Position numbers and translations under genes: made by a program. 48,637 bases of DNA from Candidatus Helarchaeota ASGARD archaeon Hel_GB_B (GTDB lineage: Archaea; Asgardarchaeota; Lokiarchaeia; Helarchaeales; HEL-GB-B): NCBI GenBank assembly GCA_005191425.1, contig SUPR01000014.1:1-48637 (forward strand). Reading direction: 5' to 3'. This document shows positions 35,633-44,383 of this stretch, one piece after another. Every line of letters begins with the position of its first letter. The stretch's first letter is position 1. The notes beneath the pieces were generated by a model. It ran no database searches. It was not told the origin of the DNA and saw only the letters and a program-made list of their open reading frames with translations.

Positions 35633-36433
35633 ATGAGCGATAAAAACCAAATTATCCATTTAGAAATTAAAAGAAAAATAGGGATAATTACTTTTGACAA
35701 TGGAGAACTAAATGTATTTAATAGAGATTTAATTATAGCATTTAGAGATTTATTAAAAGAGATAAAAAGCGACCCCCAGAAACAAAGAAAAATTAGGGTA
35801 ATTCTAATTAAATCAGCAAGCCAAAAAGCATTTAGTGCAGGGTTCGACCTAAAAGCAACAGAAGCAGCCAGTGAAGATGTTATAAAATTATTTTTAGTTG
35901 AAGGTAAAAAATTTATTTATGACTTAACAACAATACCGACCCCTACAATTGCTTTAGTAAATGGCTATGCAATAGGAATCGGTTTCTTAATATCTTTGGC
36001 ATGCGATTTCAGATATTGCACAGAAGATGCCCAATTTCAATTACCTGAAATTATATATGAAGGTATGTTTCCAACTCATGGTGCATGTACTAATCTACCA
36101 AAAATAGTAAACAAGATTTCTGATGCTAAATATCTCTTAATGACCGGAGACCGAATCAATGCTCAAACAGCTGAAAAAATGGGCATCATCGACAAAATAT
36201 TTACTACTAAGGAAGAGATGATAGACGCAGGAATTAAATTAGCTAAGACAATGAGCACAAAAAATCCACTTATTATGCAACTTATTAAAGCTGCATTAAA
36301 TACATGTAAAGATTTAAATATTAAAGAGGGAATGGCTATAGAAACTGAAGCATTTGAAATAATAAAAAATATTCATGAAGATAAAAATGTTCTTAAGAAT
36401 AAATTTATAAAAAAATACCTCCTAAAAGAATAA
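35633..36433 (+). CDS. Enoyl-CoA hydratase/isomerase family protein
   Basis: Crotonase-fold protein of 266 residues. The CoA-binding/oxyanion motif F-S-A-G-F-D-L (67-73) and the second oxyanion loop G-I-G-F (115-118) are present. P138-E139 near the P-x-G loop matches the second catalytic glutamate of hydratases. The first catalytic Glu position (G-G-G-x-E in hydratases) reads Leu119, so ordinary hydration is uncertain; isomerase, hydrolase or decarboxylase activities occur in such members. GTTGATG precedes the ATG. Fits the acyl-CoA theme of the window. Confidence 0.87.
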   Translation: MSDKNQIIHLEIKRKIGIITFDNGELNVFNRDLIIAFRDLLKEIKSDPQKQRKIRVILIKSASQKAFSAGFDLKATEAASEDVIKLFLVEGKKFIYDLTTIPTPTIALVNGYAIGIGFLISLACDFRYCTEDAQFQLPEIIYEGMFPTHGACTNLPKIVNKISDAKYLLMTGDRINAQTAEKMGIIDKIFTTKEEMIDAGIKLAKTMSTKNPLIMQLIKAALNTCKDLNIKEGMAIETEAFEIIKNIHEDKNVLKNKFIKKYLLKE

Positions 36434-36434
36434 A

Positions 36435-36605
36435 TTATGGCTCATATAGTTTGTACTTGTCTTTTATCTCAGCAAATTGAACAACTTGTACCATATGACC
36501 CCTGTGTTTAGAATCAAAAGCTTTCTCTAATTTTTGACCTTCATAAGATGCATCTAAATTAATATAAACTTTACAATTATGACATGCCTTTACTAATGGG
36601 TTCAT
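36435..36605 (-). CDS. 56-residue putative zinc-binding protein
   Basis: Short minus-strand gene with ATG preceded by a strong GGGGTGAT ribosome-binding site. C-H-N-C at 8-11 and H-R-G-H at about 37-40 give a CCHH set that could hold one zinc. The rest is a short beta/helix protein ending Y-K-L-Y-E-P. The stop is only one base beyond the hydratase stop (convergent). Family not recognised, but the start signals and composition look real. Confidence 0.65.
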   Translation of the reverse strand: MNPLVKACHNCKVYINLDASYEGQKLEKAFDSKHRGHMVQVVQFAEIKDKYKLYEP

Positions 36606-37007
36606 AAATAATCACCCCTTTTCCTGACTTGATTTAATTTTAATATTAATGTTATTTTATTGAAATATTTATTCTCTAAATATTATAAAATCAACATAAA
36701 TTATTATATATTTATGTCATTTTAGTTTTTAAAAAATATGTTTTTATAGAAATTCTCAACTGTTGGTTAAATAAACTATCGAGCGAATTTATAAATATGT
36801 TAAAGAAGAATTCTCTATATTAATTTTGTTCAAAAAATAAATTTAAAAGTAATTGTTTAAATATATTAAATATACATTGTTTATTCAGAAAATGGTTTAA
36901 TAAAAGATTATAATACCGAAATTTAACCAAAAAATTATAAAATAATATTAAAAAAAATAAAAATGCAATTGGTTTTAAAAATTTTAACTAATTAATAGGG
37001 TATTTTA
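36606..37007. other. AT-rich divergent intergenic region
   Basis: About 400 AT-rich bases between divergent small genes. A GGG site precedes the gene at 37008. I see no RNA gene or repeat. Confidence 0.55.
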
Positions 37008-37340
37008 ATGGAGATTGCTTATTATTCAGAAAAAAATAAAATTAAAAGAATTGGCTTAATATATCTTGGAGCTGAATTTGTTTATATTTATGATGCTAAT
37101 CAAAAAATGATATCTTTATTAACAGGGAATGAACTTCTTAAAAAATATAAAGAATATATTGACAGTGGGTTTGAAGGTTGTATAGAATGTGAACTTACTC
37201 AAAATATAACAAAAGGTATATCAAAAAATCTTGATGAAATAATTGAGTTTGAGATTAAAATACCTGAAGCAAATGAAATAGTTAAAAAAATTAATGAAAA
37301 AATAGGCAAAAAAACTGGCGAAAAATTTCCTTATTTTTAA
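37008..37340 (+). CDS. Hypothetical small alpha/beta protein
   Basis: 110-residue soluble protein with an N-terminal beta-rich half (I-G-L-I-Y-L-G-A-E-F-V-Y-I-Y), a short G-C-I-E-C motif near residues 55-60, and a lysine-rich C-terminal helix. No recognised family, membrane segment or signal. AGGG lies eight bases before the ATG. Convergent with the next gene, 6 bases apart. Confidence 0.6.
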   Translation: MEIAYYSEKNKIKRIGLIYLGAEFVYIYDANQKMISLLTGNELLKKYKEYIDSGFEGCIECELTQNITKGISKNLDEIIEFEIKIPEANEIVKKINEKIGKKTGEKFPYF

Positions 37341-37346
37341 TGACAT

Positions 37347-38384
37347 TTATAATTTGTATAAATATTCTGAGATTCCATTTCCTTTAGATTTTTCCAGCGA
37401 AAATTGATGAATTTGTTCTGAAATGACGGTCTTAACTTTAGACGGGACTGGAACTGGTAAATCAATAGATGTTCTGCGCTCAGATTCTATATGATAGTGG
37501 ATACCTTTTTCATCGGTAATTTTAAAAATGGATTTTTGGGGTCTAGTATTTTTCTGACCAAATTTATCTTCAAATTCTACAAATTCAGTTTCTATTTCAG
37601 CTTCGGTCACTCTATTATTTCCATATTCATCTGAAATAAATCCTGATACCAGTATTTTATCTCCTATACATACTTTTGCCACGTTTATTGTTTTATCATC
37701 AAATTGAACTGCAATCCAATTCCATTTATCGACAACCTTCCACTCTCTTACACCCCATGAATGATCTCGATGCCCAAAACAGTTAATTTTCCTTATTTCC
37801 CCGGTCTTTTTAAATTTTAAAGTTCCAGAAACAACACCCGCTTGCTCATAATGCTGCTGAGAGGCTTTCCCGATAAGGTCTAAATATTCTTTAAGGTATT
37901 CTACAATGTCAAGTCCTTCTAAATAACTAAATGGTTTAAATCTATTTTTCCATGTTATTTCCAAATCAAAAAGTTTATCTTCAAATTTCAATTTCCATTC
38001 AGTATGTGGGGCGACCAATTCATATTTAACTTTTTTATCCAAATCCCATTTATTTTTCGGCATTTCTTCTATTTTTAACCTATTCACATACACTCTTGGT
38101 TTGTTATCAATAAATAAAACAGATAATACATTTGAACCTTTTTCATATGGATTATAAGAAATCCTTGAAACCCAGTCAACCCCAGATTTCTCATCAATAA
38201 AATTAAAATACCAAGATTCACTCCAGTTTGGTAAATATTCGGGATAAATATGACTATATTCGTCTTCATTTTTCAATATTAATGAATCATCCTGCCCTAT
38301 ATATTCTAAAAATTTCAAATAGTTTGCGTCCAATTGTATTTTATTTTCTTCCAAAAATTTCCGTATTCGGTCTATATTTGACAT
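37347..38384 (-). CDS. Lipocalin-like (AttH/CrtC-type, DUF7064-like) protein
   Basis: 345-residue soluble beta-rich protein. The hallmark G-H-R-D-H-S-W-G-V-R-E-W near residue 205, followed by W-N-W-I-A-V-Q-F, occurs in bilobed lipocalin-like proteins related to AttH/CrtC, often found near acyl-CoA, terpenoid or steroid genes. Function in this group is not established; hydration or binding of a hydrophobic substrate is possible. Start ATG follows AGAGGT. No signal peptide. Confidence 0.7.
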   Translation of the reverse strand: MSNIDRIRKFLEENKIQLDANYLKFLEYIGQDDSLILKNEDEYSHIYPEYLPNWSESWYFNFIDEKSGVDWVSRISYNPYEKGSNVLSVLFIDNKPRVYVNRLKIEEMPKNKWDLDKKVKYELVAPHTEWKLKFEDKLFDLEITWKNRFKPFSYLEGLDIVEYLKEYLDLIGKASQQHYEQAGVVSGTLKFKKTGEIRKINCFGHRDHSWGVREWKVVDKWNWIAVQFDDKTINVAKVCIGDKILVSGFISDEYGNNRVTEAEIETEFVEFEDKFGQKNTRPQKSIFKITDEKGIHYHIESERRTSIDLPVPVPSKVKTVISEQIHQFSLEKSKGNGISEYLYKL

Positions 38385-38834
38385 TTACTAAACCTCTTTT
38401 CAAATGATTAATAATTTCTAAAGTTTATTAATCTGTATTCAATATAAATTCATAAATAAATATTTTAGGTAATGGGAATTGAAGAAGATAAAACAATATC
38501 TTATAGTTCAATTTTATTGGACTATTTATTTCAAGAACAAAGAGTAAAAAATAAAATTAATTTTAAATATAATTTTGGATTCCAAATTGTAATTTTAATT
38601 GTTAAGTTAAATGAAGAGAGAAATGAATATTTAACTTAAAATTCTCGTTTTTTAGTTTGTAATTTATTTCAGATTAATCACCATCAATTTTAAGTCTTAA
38701 ATTTAACTTCAAATTTTTAGTTGAAATTATAACATCGAATTTAGAATGTAATAAAAAAATGATGGGGAACTTTAAAATTATTAACTCAGTATAGTTGATA
38801 GTCAATGAAAATGTTGAAAAGTGAAGTGTAAACG
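38385..38834. other. Intergenic region
   Basis: About 450 bases between divergent genes. Contains one possible small ORF (38472-38639) and otherwise AT-rich promoter-like sequence. Confidence 0.5.
38472..38639 (+). CDS. Possible 55-residue ORF
   Basis: ATG just after an AGGT sequence (spacing too short for an ideal site) opens a 55-codon frame with a hydrophobic stretch F-Q-I-V-I-L-I-V and a charged end. No similarity recognised. In such AT-rich DNA a frame this long can occur by chance, so it may not be a gene. Confidence 0.25.
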   Translation: MGIEEDKTISYSSILLDYLFQEQRVKNKINFKYNFGFQIVILIVKLNEERNEYLT

Positions 38835-40313
38835 GTGGAAGACAAAATAAACGAAAAAGATCTGAAAAAAATTAATCAAATAGACTATTTTTTCAACCCC
38901 AAAAATCTTGCCATAATAGGCGGTGGTAAAGTAAACCCATTTACGGTATCTAATATAATATTAAGTAATATTTTAGCTGAAGGTTATATTGGAAAAGTTT
39001 ACATAGTCGATATTAAGCCACAAGCAGATAAAATAAAAGGTTTAAGAGTATACTCGTCCATTTTTGATGTACAAGAAGAAATCGACCTTGCTTTAATCAT
39101 TGTGCCTGCTTCTGCAGTTGAAAAAGTTGTCGAACAATGTATTGAAGCTAATGTGAAGGCGATTATAATAATTTCAGCTGGATTTGGTGAATCTCTTCTT
39201 TATGACGAAACAGGAATTAAATTACAAAAGAGGATCAATAAACTAATTCGTTCGACCGATACTAGAATTGTAGGTCCTAACTGCAACGGTGTTTATAGCC
39301 AGACTTGTAGGTTAAATGCCACACTGGGCCCAAGAATTATACTACCTCCTGGAAATGTTTCCATAGTAACTCGAGGTGGAACAGCAGGAGTAATGTTGAC
39401 TATAGAAGCTGGAAAAAGAAATATTGGGTTAAATAAATATATTGGGATTGGAGATGAATCTGACCTCAATCTTCAAGATTTTATTTATTATTATGAACAT
39501 GATACACACACAAAAATTATTGGTACATATACTGAGGGAATAAAAAATGTAAATTCATTCTATAAAATACTTAAAAATGTAAAAAAACCTGTCGTCTTTT
39601 ATAAATCTGGAAATACTTATTCAGGAATGAGAGCAGCTCTTTCTCATGTCGGTGCAATTGCAGGTCAATTTACAAAAATGATTTTCGATAATGTATTAGA
39701 GCAATTAAGAATAGTTAAAGCAGAAAGTATTGATGAACTTTTAAATTTTGTTAGTGCAGTTTCAATTTCACCATTACCTAAAGGTAAAAAAGTAGGCATT
39801 TGGACTCCTGGAGGTTCAATGGGGGTAATAATGACTGACAATTTGGAAAAAGTAGGACTAGAAGTCCCCCAACTATCAAAAAATTTAATAGAAAAATTAG
39901 ACAAATTACTTAAGGTTAAATATTGGAGTCATAATAATCCTGTTGATGTAACTGACTCTTACAGCCCGCAATCAGTGGACAAATCAATTGATATTTTGCT
40001 ATCAAGTGATAATATTGATGGTGTAGTCGTATTAATTGGGCTACTATTTTCAAAAGACGAAAGTTATGTCGATTTTAGCTTTATTAATGAATTAGACGAT
40101 GTTTTTCAAATGTTTATAGAGCAACTAGCTAAAAGATTTGGGCAGCTCATAAAAAAATATAACAAACCAATCTTTATTCTAGCTGATAACAGAGGAAAAA
40201 TTGCTTCTATGTTTAAAAAACGAGGTGTTATTATTTTACCGACTTTTGAATCTATTGCAAAGACTTATAAAATGTTATATGATCAATATAGATATGAAAA
40301 AAATTTAAAATAA
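38835..40313 (+). CDS. ADP-forming acyl-CoA synthetase alpha-like (CoA-binding/ligase) protein
   Basis: 492 residues: N-terminal CoA-binding Rossmann domain (F-N-P-K-N-L-A-I-I-G-G, then V-D-I-K-P), a central succinyl-CoA ligase-like domain (G-P-N-C-N-G), and a second ligase domain with A-L-S-H-V-G-A-I-A-G holding the phosphorylatable His. This is the alpha-type half of NDP-forming acyl-CoA synthetases. The ATP-grasp beta part is absent here and must be elsewhere if the enzyme is active. The start GTG forms part of C-GGTG; an ATA nine bases after GGTG is an alternative. A PEP-type swivel domain gene follows 137 bases on. Confidence 0.85.
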   Translation: MEDKINEKDLKKINQIDYFFNPKNLAIIGGGKVNPFTVSNIILSNILAEGYIGKVYIVDIKPQADKIKGLRVYSSIFDVQEEIDLALIIVPASAVEKVVEQCIEANVKAIIIISAGFGESLLYDETGIKLQKRINKLIRSTDTRIVGPNCNGVYSQTCRLNATLGPRIILPPGNVSIVTRGGTAGVMLTIEAGKRNIGLNKYIGIGDESDLNLQDFIYYYEHDTHTKIIGTYTEGIKNVNSFYKILKNVKKPVVFYKSGNTYSGMRAALSHVGAIAGQFTKMIFDNVLEQLRIVKAESIDELLNFVSAVSISPLPKGKKVGIWTPGGSMGVIMTDNLEKVGLEVPQLSKNLIEKLDKLLKVKYWSHNNPVDVTDSYSPQSVDKSIDILLSSDNIDGVVVLIGLLFSKDESYVDFSFINELDDVFQMFIEQLAKRFGQLIKKYNKPIFILADNRGKIASMFKKRGVIILPTFESIAKTYKMLYDQYRYEKNLK

Positions 40314-40450
40314 CCCAATTTCCTAAAATTCCACCCCTTTACTCAATTATAACCATTTTTATTTTTCATTTTCAATTTTAAGTAGAAAATAAATAAATAA
40401 TAAAATTAAAAAATCATTAAAATTATCTTTATTTTATTTGGTGTTATAAA

Positions 40451-40807
40451 ATGAAAAAAATAGCTGAAGGATTATCTTGTTCTTCAAAAATTGAAGCTGT
40501 AGGCGAGTTAAAATTCGTTGAGTCTGTTGATGACGTTATAAAATTGTTCGATAATGCAAATGGAAAAATTTGTATTGTAGAAGATAGTGGTACAACAACT
40601 TTAGGACCAATTCTTTCTGATTTATCCGGAGTACTTTGTACTACGGGTTCTGAAGGGAGTCATTTGGCGATAGTTTCTCGTGAGTTTGAAATTCCTTGTA
40701 TTATGGCGTTAAACATAAAAAAAGAAGATATCTTGGCATTAAACGGGAAAAAAGTCAAAATCGTTACTGAAGATAATAATAAAGGCGTTTTATATTTAGT
40801 CGAATAA
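40451..40807 (+). CDS. Stand-alone PEP-utilising enzyme mobile (swivel) domain
   Basis: 118 residues corresponding to the phosphohistidine swivelling domain of PEP synthase/PPDK. The active-site motif T-G-S-E-G-S-H71-L-A-I-V-S-R carries the phosphorylatable His, and I-P-C-I-M-A-L and G-x-K-V-K-I-V-T complete the fold. ATG has GGTG seven bases upstream. The matching PEP-binding TIM barrel is encoded by the convergent gene that follows. No ATP-binding domain lies in the window. Confidence 0.85.
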   Translation: MKKIAEGLSCSSKIEAVGELKFVESVDDVIKLFDNANGKICIVEDSGTTTLGPILSDLSGVLCTTGSEGSHLAIVSREFEIPCIMALNIKKEDILALNGKKVKIVTEDNNKGVLYLVE

Positions 40808-40988
40808 TTTACTTAATTATTGTTAATAGTGAAAATTAGAATAATAAATTTAATCCTAATCTTTTTATTTTTAATATTTATCAATTAAAGTTGAAAAATA
40901 ATCGGCATTTAAATTTTTTAATAAAATCAATAATTATAATCTTTTATTCTTTATAAATAAATGATACAATATCAAATTAAATTAATAA

Positions 40989-41885
40989 TTATCTATACTT
41001 CTTAAGAAATTCTCGAATATTTGGTATTGATGATGGAGTAACGCTGATACTATCTATATTTAAGGTAATTAATTTTTCTAGAAAATCTGTATACCTTGAA
41101 GCTGCTTCACCACAAATAGAACATGTTTTTCCTGCAGAATGAGCCCCTTCAACTATCATTTTAATTGCTTTTAATACCGCTGGGTTTCTTTCATCAAAAT
41201 AGCCCATATTTGACAATTCGGAATTGTCTCTATCTACAGCTAGGACGAATTGACAGAGGTCGTTTGAACCAATACTATATCCATCGAATTCTAATTTATT
41301 AAATTCATCTATTAATAGTGCCATTGCAGGAGTTTCAGCCATCAGCCAGATTTTAAATGTTTCACTTCTTTCCAGTCCTTCTTCTTTCATAATATCTAAA
41401 CATTTCTGTGCCTCCTGTACTGTTCTGATAAAAGGGATCATAACCCAAATATTGTCATACTTTTTTCTAAGTTTTAATATTGATTGACATTCAAGCCGGA
41501 ATATTTTATTAAATTTGTCTGAGATAAACCTAGACGCACCCCGGAGTCCCATCATTGGGTTATTTTCTGGCAATTCATATTCAGAACCTCCAAGTAAATC
41601 ATGGTATTCATTTGTTTTAAAATCAGAAAACCTAACTACCATCGGTCTTGGATAAATTTCACGAGCTACCATTCCAATACCCTCCAATAATTTTTCATAA
41701 TATACTTCACTTTTTCCAGTATCTATAAGCCAAGCAGGATGTTGTCCAACAAATGTAGCTAACATAAATTCAACGCGAAATAATCCAATACCATCGAATT
41801 CCAAATCTTTATATTTAAAAATCGTCTTAGGAAATCCTATATTAATATATATTTTTGGTAATTTATACTTCATTTTTGACTTCAT
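40989..41885 (-). CDS. Stand-alone PEP-binding (TIM-barrel) domain of PEP synthase type
   Basis: 298 residues equal to the C-terminal catalytic domain of PEP synthase/PPDK. Seen: G-I-G-L-F-R-V-E-F-M (Arg), P-M-V-V-R-F-S-D-F, N-P-M-M-G-L-R-G, M-A-E-T-P-A, S-I-G-S-N-D-L-C-Q-F, and the catalytic Cys in C-S-I-C-G-E-A. The N-terminus begins exactly where the domain begins in fused enzymes (K-I-Y-I-N-I-G), so this is a natural stand-alone domain, not a truncation. No clear ribosome-binding site. Convergent with the swivel-domain gene 180 bases away; together they could rebuild the PEP half of the enzyme. Confidence 0.87.
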   Translation of the reverse strand: MKSKMKYKLPKIYINIGFPKTIFKYKDLEFDGIGLFRVEFMLATFVGQHPAWLIDTGKSEVYYEKLLEGIGMVAREIYPRPMVVRFSDFKTNEYHDLLGGSEYELPENNPMMGLRGASRFISDKFNKIFRLECQSILKLRKKYDNIWVMIPFIRTVQEAQKCLDIMKEEGLERSETFKIWLMAETPAMALLIDEFNKLEFDGYSIGSNDLCQFVLAVDRDNSELSNMGYFDERNPAVLKAIKMIVEGAHSAGKTCSICGEAASRYTDFLEKLITLNIDSISVTPSSIPNIREFLKKYR

Positions 41886-42133
41886 ATAATTTTTAAAACA
41901 TTATTTTCTAAAAAAAAGTTTTGATTTTAGGGAAAATTTAGAATATTTACTATTATTTAGTTAATATCCAAGACCTTTAAAATAATAATTGAATTAATTA
42001 ATAATTAAATGAAAAATTGGAATATTAAGTGAGTGAAAAACAAATTTTCAAGGATATTAATCTGTTTAATCATAATTGAAATTATTAATTTTAGACTCAA
42101 AAAATTTAAAATAAAAAAAGGAGAAAAATTAAG

Positions 42134-42550
42134 TCATTTCCAGGCTTTTGGCTGGCCTATACACTTTAAGTCGAACACTGCTAATAATATTCCAATTCCA
42201 AAAAGGATTATATAAGCAATAATCAAATAGGGGACATTATTAATGTTTAAAAATGAATACATCAATGGAGCAATGCAGAGAAAAAATATTGAAATTATTG
42301 AAACAAGTATATAGATCCAACTCATGTTTTTAGTCCATCTACCATAGCTATGGTCACTTCTATTGATATATCTGAAATTAAGGATAACTAGCCCAAAATT
42401 CTTGAAAAATACAATAAGGAAAAAAATTGTTGCTATATATTCAATAATTAAAATTCCCATAAATGGCAATATATTCAGAACCAGTGCTGCACTATTAAAC
42501 AAAATCACAATATATGAATAATATGTCATAAAATATTTTATTTCTACCAT
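42134..42550 (-). CDS. Small four-helix membrane protein
   Basis: 138 residues with four hydrophobic segments (about 10-30, 34-53, 75-97 and 107-130) and short loops containing N-R-S-D-H-S-Y-G-R-W. Family not recognised. Its GGTG ribosome-binding site overlaps the stop of the upstream esterase gene, 9 bases away, so the two are co-translated and may act together at the membrane. Confidence 0.65.
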   Translation of the reverse strand: MVEIKYFMTYYSYIVILFNSAALVLNILPFMGILIIEYIATIFFLIVFFKNFGLVILNFRYINRSDHSYGRWTKNMSWIYILVSIISIFFLCIAPLMYSFLNINNVPYLIIAYIILFGIGILLAVFDLKCIGQPKAWK

Positions 42551-42559
42551 TTATATCAC

Positions 42560-43921
42560 CTATGCATACCTCGTAGCTGCTAAAAATCTTTCAATATAAT
42601 AAAGAGAAATTTGACCACCAGGACTATTGAATATATAATCAAAAGCATGACCAACAAATGGAAATTCAATTAAAATAGCTGGATTTGTAGCATTAGCGTC
42701 ATATGCATCTTTTAATTCCCGAGACTGCTCGACAGGTACTAATTCATCGTTTTCTCCATGTAAAAGTAAAATCGGTGGTGCATTCGAATCTACCATAGTA
42801 ACGGGTGATATCAAATTATTAAAACTTGTATTTGACAAATCTCCTCCAAACATTTCTTTCATCAATTCAATTGGATTACCTATTAGTCCTAATAAAGGGT
42901 CATTAATCATATACATTAAATCCGCGAAATTAGAAACCCCATAAAACGGAATTAGACCTTTGATTGTAATATTCTCGGTTGGAAAAATAGACCTGTATGT
43001 ATTATTCCAACCAATGAAACATTCAGTTAAATGACCACCTGCAGAATTTCCTGTTATATAAACACAAGATAAATTAACCTTGTATTGCGAGGCATTACTC
43101 ACTAAGAAATGCGTGAAATTTCCTAATACTTGGTGAATTTGTTCTAGTACCGAATAACTCTTATTTGTAAGCTGTCTGCCTAATAGACCTTGTACCCATC
43201 CCAATGTGTCGTCTAATTTTGTATTTCCTATTGTCATGTTCGGAAAATGTGCCAGTCCATATTGTATATCAAAAACTACATAACCTTGATGTGCTAAATA
43301 TTTTGACGCTTGAGGTCTGTTTTCAGGAAATCCCTTATTTCCAATAATCCAGCCTCCACCATGAATATTTATAATTGTTGGGAATGGTCCTGTACCATGT
43401 TTTGGACAATAATAATCAAATTTAAATACATCATTATAAATCGGAACTTTAAGATATGGTATGTCGTAAGTAACATTGCAATCAAATGATTCATAATTGT
43501 TATAAAGCTTCCAGAAATCAAAAGGTGTCTTCATAAATTTAGATTTTAATTCTTGGGGAATTTTGTCCATGTAGTTTGCACCAAACACTTGAGCAAATTG
43601 GGCATTTCCATCTATAATTGGTTTTTGAGTCCCTGCAATTAACGGTAATGAATTTAATGAAACTACAACTAACCCAAAACAAATTGGGACCAGCCATAAT
43701 TTACGCTTTTTTCCATGAAGACGAGTCATTATTAAGATAATTATTGGATAGAATAAAATTGAATAGCAAGCTAGTGCCGGAAATAAGCAATTGACAAGAG
43801 TACTAAATATTGTAAACAGTTTTCCAAAAACTATTAAAAGTCCAGTGTATAGACCCCAGAGTAAAATTAAGTATCCCAGTATCAATAAAAAATATTTTAA
43901 AATTTTTTTTATGAGACTCAT
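42560..43921 (-). CDS. Membrane-anchored alpha/beta-hydrolase (esterase/lipase)
   Basis: 453 residues. Three N-terminal membrane segments within the first ~95 residues are followed by a hormone-sensitive-lipase/carboxylesterase-type domain. It has H-G-G-G-W (oxyanion hole), G-N-S-A-G-G (nucleophile Ser), G-E-N-D-E-L-V-P (acid) and F-V-G-H-A-F (His). Several N-x-S/T sites fit an extracytoplasmic, N-glycosylated catalytic domain. Likely hydrolyses esters at the outer face. First gene of a pair with the small membrane protein. Confidence 0.85.
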   Translation of the reverse strand: MSLIKKILKYFLLILGYLILLWGLYTGLLIVFGKLFTIFSTLVNCLFPALACYSILFYPIIILIMTRLHGKKRKLWLVPICFGLVVVSLNSLPLIAGTQKPIIDGNAQFAQVFGANYMDKIPQELKSKFMKTPFDFWKLYNNYESFDCNVTYDIPYLKVPIYNDVFKFDYYCPKHGTGPFPTIINIHGGGWIIGNKGFPENRPQASKYLAHQGYVVFDIQYGLAHFPNMTIGNTKLDDTLGWVQGLLGRQLTNKSYSVLEQIHQVLGNFTHFLVSNASQYKVNLSCVYITGNSAGGHLTECFIGWNNTYRSIFPTENITIKGLIPFYGVSNFADLMYMINDPLLGLIGNPIELMKEMFGGDLSNTSFNNLISPVTMVDSNAPPILLLHGENDELVPVEQSRELKDAYDANATNPAILIEFPFVGHAFDYIFNSPGGQISLYYIERFLAATRYA

Positions 43922-44383
43922 TATTTTATCATTGTAAATTTTGAATTATAATATAATTTATTTATAACTTATAATATTTTGATATTAACATTATATTTTG
44001 ATGGTGGTTTAAATTTAATTTTCATTTAAACCTATATTTTTATTATTATTAAGTGAATCCATATCATATATAAAAATTCCTTATAAATAAGCATTTAAAA
44101 AGAGAAAAATAAGTAAATTTTCCGCTTGAAATCCAGAAAAATAATCCAAAAGCAATTATTGTAATCTATTAAGTATTATTAATGAAATTACAATAGAAAT
44201 TATAATATTTTTATCAAAAGACTTTATAAATTTTTATATTAAAATTGTGAATTTAATGTTTTTCTTAATGAACCTCTAAAATCTTTTTAATATCTCTTGT
44301 ATATTCCCAATTTAAGAACTATAAATATTGATTTCTTATTAATTTAAGCATTGTCAAAAATATTGTCCTAAAAAAAAATTTAA
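43922..44383. other. AT-rich intergenic region
   Basis: About 460 bases, very AT-rich, between two minus-strand genes. I see only promoter-like A/T tracts for the esterase gene and no open frame, repeat or RNA. Confidence 0.55.
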
